NCBI GenBank assembly: GCA_015064345.1
Contig: SVSK01000018.1
Coordinates: forward strand, 1 to 41,205
Reading direction: 5' to 3'
Length of the DNA: 41,205 nt
Origin: Oscillospiraceae bacterium
Lineage (GTDB): Bacteria > Bacillota > Clostridia > Oscillospirales > CAG-272
Shown here: positions 41,169 through 41,205 of the stretch, in pieces
How positions within the stretch are numbered: position 1 is the stretch's first letter
Layout: the number at the start of each line of letters is the position of its first letter
The notes under the pieces: model-generated
Told to the model about the DNA's origin: nothing
Databases searched by the model: none
What the model saw: only the letters and a program-made list of their open reading frames with translations
Program-made: the position numbers and the translations under genes

Positions 41169-41205
41169 GAAACAACGAATTGATAATTGTTTTTTCACAA
41201 ATATA

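Overview
The window is the replication-origin region of a Clostridia-type Bacillota genome, probably an uncultured gut Oscillospiraceae-like organism. The order dnaA-dnaN-remB-gyrB-gyrA on the minus strand, with rpmH-rnpA-yidD-yidC-jag diverging on the plus strand, is the classic Firmicutes oriC neighbourhood. A reverse rubrerythrin, an SLH-domain surface protein and a BlaI/BlaR-type pair agree with Clostridia. No rRNA, tRNA, transposase, phage gene or CRISPR array was recognised.

Layout. 1-7330: an oligopeptide ABC transporter operon (end of oppA, then oppB, oppC, oppD, oppF and a small membrane protein) closed by a terminator; several subunits carry large lineage-specific insertions. 7560-17179 (minus): mnmE, a lipoprotein, gyrA, a 1-phosphofructokinase-type PfkB kinase and gyrB, separated by repeat-filled gaps. 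17843-22093 (minus): remB, dnaN and dnaA. The 1.2-kb gap between dnaN and dnaA is the likely oriC, with many variant DnaA boxes (TTTTCCACA and TTTTCAACA) and a TAG/CAG triplet run next to two tandem boxes, which fits a DnaA-trio unwinding element. recF and the S4-domain gene yaaA, usual in this cluster, are absent. 23055-27007 (plus): rpmH-rnpA-yidD-yidC-jag and a terminator. 27765-34661 (minus): a SleB/CwlJ-like protein lacking its usual catalytic Glu, an SLH surface protein and a cytoplasmic GH95 glycosidase. 35214-36238 (plus): a three-gene operon (DUF6440, small membrane protein, Ig-like lipoprotein). 36576-37187: a divergent DUF6809-like/XRE pair with twin operators. 37288-38349 (minus): Fur-family regulator and reverse rubrerythrin. 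38544-41008 (plus): a BlaI/BlaR-type regulator-protease pair whose sensor part is an Ig-like domain rather than a penicillin-binding domain.

The most striking content is non-coding. Nearly every intergenic gap is built from a few modular repeat families (called A to E here, plus degenerate 7-nt arrays). Several families keep their hairpin architecture while the paired sequences change together, as expected for selected RNA or DNA structures. Family A (six copies, with up to four helices that vary in a compensatory way) is the best candidate for an undescribed element. Copies are chimeric, nested, and often abut start or stop codons. I do not recognise these as named families, and no protein in the window is an obvious partner.
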